This document shows positions 5,935 through 9,775 of a DNA stretch of 9,775 nucleotides, one piece after another. Below the pieces are notes generated by a model, which made no database searches, had not been told where the DNA came from, and worked only from the letters and a program-made list of their open reading frames with translations. Each line of letters starts with the position of its first letter. The first letter of the stretch is position 1. Origin of the DNA: JAYTQQ01 sp043784965 (GTDB taxonomy: Bacteria > Bdellovibrionota > Bdellovibrionia > Bdellovibrionales > JAMPXM01); NCBI GenBank assembly GCA_043784965.1, contig JAYVXS010000336.1:1-9775 (forward strand), written 5' to 3'. The translations under genes were made by a program, and so were the position numbers.

Positions 5935-7851
5935 ATGGGTAAAATTATTGGAATCGACTTAGGTACGACTAACTCTGTGGTTGCGGTCATGGAGGGTGGA
6001 GATCCGAAAGTATTAGTTAATGAAGAAGGTGGCAGAACCACTCCTTCGGTTGTTGCTTACACTAAAGATGGTGAGAAACTAGTTGGTCAGATTGCCAAAC
6101 GACAGGCGGTTACCAATCCAGAAAACACAATCTTTTCGTCAAAGCGCTTTATCGGTCGTCATTTCGACGAGACGAATGAAGAAACAACTTTGGTACCCTA
6201 CAATGTTGTTAAAAAAGGTAATGATTGCGGCTTTAAAATTAATGACAAGGTGGTTTCTCCTGAAGAAATCGGCGCGGCAGTTTTGGCTAAACTTAAAAAA
6301 GTAGCTGAAGACTATCTCGGTACTGAAGTAACTGATGCCGTGGTAACGGTTCCGGCTTATTTCAACGATGCTCAAAGACAAGCTACTAAAGACGCAGGTA
6401 AAATAGCGGGCTTGAATATCAAGCGTATCATCAATGAGCCAACAGCAGCAGCTCTGGCCTACGGATTTGATAAAAATAAAGATCAAAAAATCGCAGTCTA
6501 TGACCTCGGTGGCGGTACCTTTGATATTTCAATTCTTGAAGTCGGCGACAATGTCGTTGAAGTCAAATCAACAAATGGTGATACTCACTTAGGTGGTGAT
6601 AACTTCGATATCCGAATCTTAGAGTGGATGATCGCTGAGTTCAAAAAAGATCAAGGCATTGATTTGAAGGGCGACAAAATGGCTTTGCAGCGCCTTAAAG
6701 AGGGTGCCGAGAAAGCAAAAATCGAACTCTCGAGCGCCATGGAAACTGAGATCAATCTTCCGTTCATTACGGCTGATCAGAGTGGTCCAAAGCATTTAAC
6801 CATGAAACTATCTCGCGCTAAATTTGATCAAATGACCGAAGATTTGGTGAAGCGTTCGATGGACCCAACTAAAAAAGCACTTGCGGATTCAGGTTGGTCA
6901 ATTAAAGACATCGATGAGGTTGTGCTTGTGGGTGGATCGACTCGTATTCCTGCCGTTGCCAAGGCTGTAAAAGACTTTTTTGGCAGAGAGCCAAATCGCT
7001 CGGTGAATCCAGATGAAGTTGTTGCCATGGGGGCTGCGATTCAGGGTGGAGTCTTGGGCGGCGAAGTGAAGGACGTTCTTCTATTAGACGTAACCCCACT
7101 TTCTCTAGGTATCGAAACATTGGGTGGTGTGATGACCAGGCTCATTCAGCGCAATACGACTATCCCAACTCGTAAGTCGCAAACCTTCTCGACGGCGGCG
7201 GACAGCCAGCCAAGTGTTGATATTCACGTTTTGCAGGGAGAGCGCGACATTGCGAGTGGCAATAAAACGCTCGGACGATTTGAATTGGTTGGGATTCCAC
7301 CAGCTCAAAGGGGCACTCCACAAATTGAAGTGTCTTTTGATATTGATGCCAATGGTATCCTAAATGTCTCTGCAAAAGATTTGGGAACTGGCAAAGAGCA
7401 GAACATCAAGATCACGGCGAAATCGGGTCTTACTGAGGATGATATCAAGCGCATGGTGAAGGATGCCGAAGATCATGCCGAAGAAGATAAAAAACGTCGT
7501 GAAAGAATCACCGCGGCAAATGATCTCGATGGTCTCATGTATCAAACTGAAAAAACTTTAAAAGAGAATGATAAGATTGTCACCGAGGCTGATGCAATAG
7601 CAGCAACTGATTTGATAGCCAGCGGGCGAGCGGTGATTGCAAATCAGGATTTGTCAGAGGTCGAAATCAAGGCGGTTTTTGAAAAGCTTCAGACTTTGAG
7701 TCACAAAATTACCAACGATATCTATCAGAAGAAGGGTGCTGAGGGTGGTGCCTCCGCTAATGGAAGCGCTGCTGGTGAAGCTTCTTCAGGAGCGACTTCC
7801 GGCAAAAAAGATGATGATGTCATCGATGCCGAATACAAAGATGTAAATTAA
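5935..7851 (+). CDS. dnaK: Chaperone DnaK (Hsp70)
   Basis: ATP-driven Hsp70 that binds and releases exposed hydrophobic segments of client proteins, working with DnaJ and GrpE. It has 638 residues, the normal bacterial length. The nucleotide-binding domain has IDLGTTNS (7-14), Lys70 in SSKRFIGR, YDLGGGTFD (189-197, with Thr195 matching the E. coli autophosphorylation Thr199) and VLVGGSTRIPAV (330-341). The interdomain linker is KDVLLLDVTPLS (379-390). The substrate-binding beta domain and helical lid follow, then a Gly/Ala/Ser-rich flexible tail and the acidic end DDDVIDAEYKDVN. AAAGGAG at 5922-5928, six bases before the ATG, is a strong ribosome-binding site. It follows dnaJ by 86 nt with its own heat-shock-like promoter and ends at a strong intrinsic terminator. 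Nothing is missing. Confidence 0.98.
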   Translation: MGKIIGIDLGTTNSVVAVMEGGDPKVLVNEEGGRTTPSVVAYTKDGEKLVGQIAKRQAVTNPENTIFSSKRFIGRHFDETNEETTLVPYNVVKKGNDCGFKINDKVVSPEEIGAAVLAKLKKVAEDYLGTEVTDAVVTVPAYFNDAQRQATKDAGKIAGLNIKRIINEPTAAALAYGFDKNKDQKIAVYDLGGGTFDISILEVGDNVVEVKSTNGDTHLGGDNFDIRILEWMIAEFKKDQGIDLKGDKMALQRLKEGAEKAKIELSSAMETEINLPFITADQSGPKHLTMKLSRAKFDQMTEDLVKRSMDPTKKALADSGWSIKDIDEVVLVGGSTRIPAVAKAVKDFFGREPNRSVNPDEVVAMGAAIQGGVLGGEVKDVLLLDVTPLSLGIETLGGVMTRLIQRNTTIPTRKSQTFSTAADSQPSVDIHVLQGERDIASGNKTLGRFELVGIPPAQRGTPQIEVSFDIDANGILNVSAKDLGTGKEQNIKITAKSGLTEDDIKRMVKDAEDHAEEDKKRRERITAANDLDGLMYQTEKTLKENDKIVTEADAIAATDLIASGRAVIANQDLSEVEIKAVFEKLQTLSHKITNDIYQKKGAEGGASANGSAAGEASSGATSGKKDDDVIDAEYKDVN

Positions 7852-7881
7852 TAATTAGAGTTTTTGGGATTCTAAAAACTT

Positions 7882-7911
7882 TAAAAGCCTCTAAAAGCCT
7901 CTAAAAGCCTT
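7882..7911 (+). repeat. Three tandem 10-bp repeats feeding the dnaK terminator
   Basis: TAAAAGCCTC occurs at 7882-7891 and 7892-7901, and TAAAAGCCTT at 7902-7911. The third copy is the left arm of the terminator stem. The first two could pair with the same right arm over 8 bp (AAAAGCCT with AGGCTTTT). Confidence 0.85.
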
Positions 7912-7934
7912 AATAGAAATATTAAGGCTTTTTT
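7903..7934 (+). terminator. Rho-independent terminator after dnaK, possibly bidirectional
   Basis: A perfect 12-bp stem, AAAAGCCTTAAT (7903-7914) with ATTAAGGCTTTT (7921-7932), encloses a 6-nt loop and runs into a T6 tract (7929-7934). It lies about 50 nt after the dnaK stop. On the minus strand the stem is followed by a T4 run, so it may also end transcripts of the convergent barrel-protein gene that stops at 7988. Confidence 0.9.
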
Positions 7935-7987
7935 ACGTGTACTTTTTAAAGTTAAGCAGAGGATCGTGATCGAAGAGATAATCTTAC

Positions 7988-8632
7988 TTATTTGTGGATG
8001 GCGACTTCATCAAAATAATACATGCCAGCCAAGCTGATGTAACCGAAGGCAGCATTCACATTGATTCCCACCTCACCAAAAACTGAAAATTTCTCATATT
8101 TTGGAATTTTCATTTCTGAGCCGACGGCTAGTTGAATTGGATAGATTGTGTTCCCATCTCGAAATGTCACGCCCAAAGGTAGTGACCCATAAACATTAAG
8201 TTTCAAATCTTGAACAGTAAGTCTTTTACTGATTAATGGATGAACGCGAAAAGCGAGCTCTGAAACGTTTTGTACACGGGCGTAGACGGCGCCAGCTTCT
8301 ATGCCAATCGCAGGTTGGTTGCTTGTATCTGGAAATGGAATGTATTTATACATAGCCCCAGCTTGAAAATTAATAATACCAACACCGAATATGGCGCGAA
8401 GATTCGAGTCTTCATTAATACCAGCATCGAATCTTCCATTCAAATTGACGCCGTCATAACGATCCAAAATAAATTGAGACTCAAGACTAGCTGCATACTT
8501 ATTGGCGCCGAGGGTGTCACCAGTATCGAGCGTTGAGTAGTAGGCATTTGCATTAGGCGCAACTCCCAAGAACAGCGCAAAGATGAACGACGAGATAAAT
8601 AATATTTTTTTGTTTTTTAATCTTAATTTCAT
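7988..8632 (-). CDS. Predicted outer-membrane beta-barrel protein, unknown function
   Basis: A 214-residue protein with a clear Sec signal peptide: basic n-region MKLRLKNKK, hydrophobic core ILFISSFIFALFLGV and a cleavage motif ANA|YY after residue 30. The mature part of about 184 residues alternates short amphipathic strands with polar turns. Examples are YAASLESQFIL, LRAIFGVGIINFQAGAMYKYI, GIEAGAVYARV and EVGINVNAAFGYISLAGMYYF, whose Gly and aromatic spacing fits a small barrel of roughly eight strands. The last strand ends in MYYF followed by a short charged tail. The start ATG has GAGG at 8644-8641 (minus strand) with 8-nt spacing. It is convergent with dnaK and divergent from the glycosyltransferase gene 42 bp away. 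I cannot name a family, and a periplasmic beta protein is the main alternative. Confidence 0.8.
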   Translation of the reverse strand: MKLRLKNKKILFISSFIFALFLGVAPNANAYYSTLDTGDTLGANKYAASLESQFILDRYDGVNLNGRFDAGINEDSNLRAIFGVGIINFQAGAMYKYIPFPDTSNQPAIGIEAGAVYARVQNVSELAFRVHPLISKRLTVQDLKLNVYGSLPLGVTFRDGNTIYPIQLAVGSEMKIPKYEKFSVFGEVGINVNAAFGYISLAGMYYFDEVAIHK

Positions 8633-8674
8633 GGGTTGAGCCTCGCATAATCCTTTATCTTTGACAAGTTCGCA

Positions 8675-9490
8675 ATGAACCTGAGAAGCTTTTTGACAAT
8701 GCTAAAGCATCCGGTTTCACTCATCATTATCGCGCTTAACGAAGAATCTGGGATTGCTAGATGCATCGAATCAGCGATTTGGGTTGACGAGGTTATTTTG
8801 GTCGACAGCGGTAGCACTGACTCGACTTGTAAGATCGCAGAAAAATTGGGGGCCCGAGTGGTCCACGAAAAGTGGCGTGGTTACCAGCAGCAAAAAGTCT
8901 TTGCCTGCGGCTTGGCCTCTCACAATTGGATTTTATCACTTGATGCAGATGAGGCATTGAGTCCTGAGCTTTCTTCTATTTTGAAAAATCTATGCGAAGG
9001 AACACCTAATACAAAAGTTGCATTTGATTTTGAAAAAAATGATGGCCTTGAATTTTCACGCATCTCATTTAATCTCGGACGTTGGATCCGCCATGGGGGC
9101 TGGTATCCTGATTGGCAATTGCGTTTCTTTGATCGTAGGCGGGCCTCATGGCAAGCACGCAATGTGCACGAGCGGGTTGAGGCACAAAGAAAGGTGCGCC
9201 TCGAACAGGCCATTCAACATTGGCCATTTGAGTCCTTAAGTGAACAAATTTCGACCAATAATCGATACTCGAGTCTTGGGGCACAAGACCTATTTGAGCG
9301 AGGTCAGAAATTCTCGATTATGAGGCTTATTTTCAAGCCGATCTCAAAATTTCTTGAAACCTACCTGGTTAAGCTTGGTTTTTTGGATGGAATGCCGGGT
9401 TTTATCATTTCTGCTGGGGCGTCTTATTCTGTGTTTTTAAAGTTCAGCAAACTTTGGGAGAGTGAAAAACTGCCAAAATCTGAACAATAA
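8675..9490 (+). CDS. Glycosyltransferase family 2, WaaE/KdtX-like (LPS core type)
   Basis: A 271-residue GT-A fold enzyme, expected to be cytoplasmic or at the inner face of the membrane, moving a sugar from a nucleotide-sugar donor. The N-terminal part has SLIIIALNEE (15-24), then DEVILVDSGSTDST (38-51), the usual GT2 donor-binding segment, and the catalytic metal motif SLDADE (88-93). The second half carries features shared with WaaE/KdtX LPS-core glucosyltransferases: GRWIRHGGWYPDWQLRFFDR, then VHERVE, a late NRYSSLGA and GFLDGMPGF. LPS-core assembly is therefore the best guess; donor and acceptor cannot be told. The start is uncertain: the ATG at 8675 has no clear ribosome-binding site, while an in-frame ATG at 8699 (MLKHPVSL) has a weak AGAAG at 8684-8688 and gives a more typical family N-terminus. 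It stands alone, divergent from the barrel gene and 76 nt before tRNA-His. Confidence 0.9.
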   Translation: MNLRSFLTMLKHPVSLIIIALNEESGIARCIESAIWVDEVILVDSGSTDSTCKIAEKLGARVVHEKWRGYQQQKVFACGLASHNWILSLDADEALSPELSSILKNLCEGTPNTKVAFDFEKNDGLEFSRISFNLGRWIRHGGWYPDWQLRFFDRRRASWQARNVHERVEAQRKVRLEQAIQHWPFESLSEQISTNNRYSSLGAQDLFERGQKFSIMRLIFKPISKFLETYLVKLGFLDGMPGFIISAGASYSVFLKFSKLWESEKLPKSEQ

Positions 9491-9524
9491 GCCTCTAAAA
9501 TCAGTTATTTTGTAGCTTTTGCAG

Positions 9525-9553
9525 TTGCATCTTTTGCGGCCCAATCATATAAA
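9525..9553 (+). promoter_or_regulatory. Likely sigma-70 promoter of tRNA-His
   Basis: TTGCAT (9525-9530) and TATAAA (9548-9553) are separated by 17 nt. Transcription would start near 9560, about 7 nt before the mature 5' end. The -10 is good and the -35 only partial. Confidence 0.5.
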
Positions 9554-9566
9554 AATACCTCTTTGT

Positions 9567-9643
9567 GGTGGTCGTAGCTCAGCTGGTAGAGCACAGGATT
9601 GTGATTCCTGTGGTCGCGGGTTCAAACCCCGTCGATCACCCCA
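9567..9643 (+). tRNA. tRNA-His (GUG)
   Basis: A full cloverleaf is present. The acceptor arm GTGGTCG (9568-9574) pairs with CGATCAC (9633-9639) with one G-U. The D arm is GCTC...GAGC, the anticodon stem CAGGA/TCCTG encloses TTGTGAT with anticodon GTG at 9601-9603, and the T arm GCGGG/CCCGT encloses TTCAAAC. The base before position 1 is G (9567) and the discriminator is C73 (9640), giving the G-1:C73 pair that identifies histidine tRNA. CCA is encoded at 9641-9643. It has its own promoter-like sequence and no obvious downstream terminator. Confidence 0.98.
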
Positions 9644-9685
9644 ATTTATTTCCTGATTATTCGGATTTCACAAGCTAAGTAATGA

Positions 9686-9775
9686 TTAGGCCCTTAGCTC
9701 CGGTAACGTAATAACACTAGAGTTTACGCAGGCATAGAGAAGTCGATCAAAGGATTCGTAGGGCCATTGGCGACG
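9686..9775 (-). other. Possible 3' end of a minus-strand gene cut by the window edge
   Basis: The minus strand is open for 29 codons from the window edge to a TAA at 9688-9686, with a tail ending SSVITLPELRA. A second minus frame is open for 16 codons to a TAA at 9726-9724 (tail NPLIDFSMPA). Neither is recognisable, and plus-strand frames are full of stops. A gene converging on the tRNA from the right is plausible, but the frame cannot be chosen from this window. Confidence 0.2.

Noticed and set aside
9491..9520. Weak hairpin CTAAAAT...ATTTTGTAG after the glycosyltransferase stop
   Set aside because: It has a bulge, is AT-only apart from the end pair and is followed by just four Ts, so it is not a convincing terminator.
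9631..9749. GTCGATCA repeated at 9631-9638 (tRNA 3' end) and 9742-9749, considered as an att site pair
   Set aside because: Only 8 bp match, flanks diverge at once and no integrase is visible between or beside them; chance is sufficient.

Overview
The window looks like a chromosomal segment of a Gram-negative bacterium. It encodes two predicted lipoproteins, a Sec-exported gamma-glutamyltransferase, an outer-membrane barrel protein and an LPS-core-type glycosyltransferase. Base composition is moderate (mid-40s % GC by eye) and coding density is high. The gene set and protein style would suit a Bdellovibrio-like or other delta-proteobacterium-type lineage, but that placement is inference only. 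No insertion sequences, CRISPR arrays or phage genes are visible.

Layout. (1) 1-263, minus strand: the N-terminal 87 codons of a GTPase of the HflX family, cut by the window edge. (2) 264-489: a divergent intergenic region with an extended -10 promoter, two short dyads and a 21-bp-spaced direct repeat. (3) 490-4699, plus strand: a tight cluster of lipoprotein, periplasmic gamma-glutamyltransferase (start overlaps the previous stop), a second lipoprotein with a 12-bp minisatellite in its signal-peptide n-region, and a divergent ThiL/PurM-superfamily protein. (4) 4766-7851, plus strand: dnaJ then dnaK, the reverse of the common dnaK-dnaJ order, each preceded by a CTTGAC box and a sigma-32-like -10 box 13 nt further on. 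The block ends in a strong intrinsic terminator whose left arm is preceded by two extra tandem copies of its 10-bp core. (5) 7988-8632, minus strand: a small outer-membrane beta-barrel protein of unknown role. (6) 8675-9490, plus strand: a GT2 glycosyltransferase resembling the WaaE/KdtX LPS-core family, divergent from the barrel gene. (7) 9567-9643: tRNA-His(GUG) with encoded G-1 and CCA. (8) 9644-9775: no confident gene.

How the genes fit together. DnaJ and DnaK are the chaperone core, and HflX (a ribosome-splitting GTPase linked to heat stress in other bacteria) lies nearby on the other strand. The lipoprotein-GGT-lipoprotein cluster looks like an envelope module for gamma-glutamyl or glutathione processing. 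The barrel protein and the LPS-type glycosyltransferase are outer-membrane genes. I see mostly ordinary housekeeping and envelope genes. The oddities worth a second look are the expanding signal-peptide repeat, the motif-divergent ThiL-like protein, the twin heat-shock-like promoters, the repeated terminator arm and the operator-like repeats at the first promoter. I did not find convincing evidence of a wholly new system.
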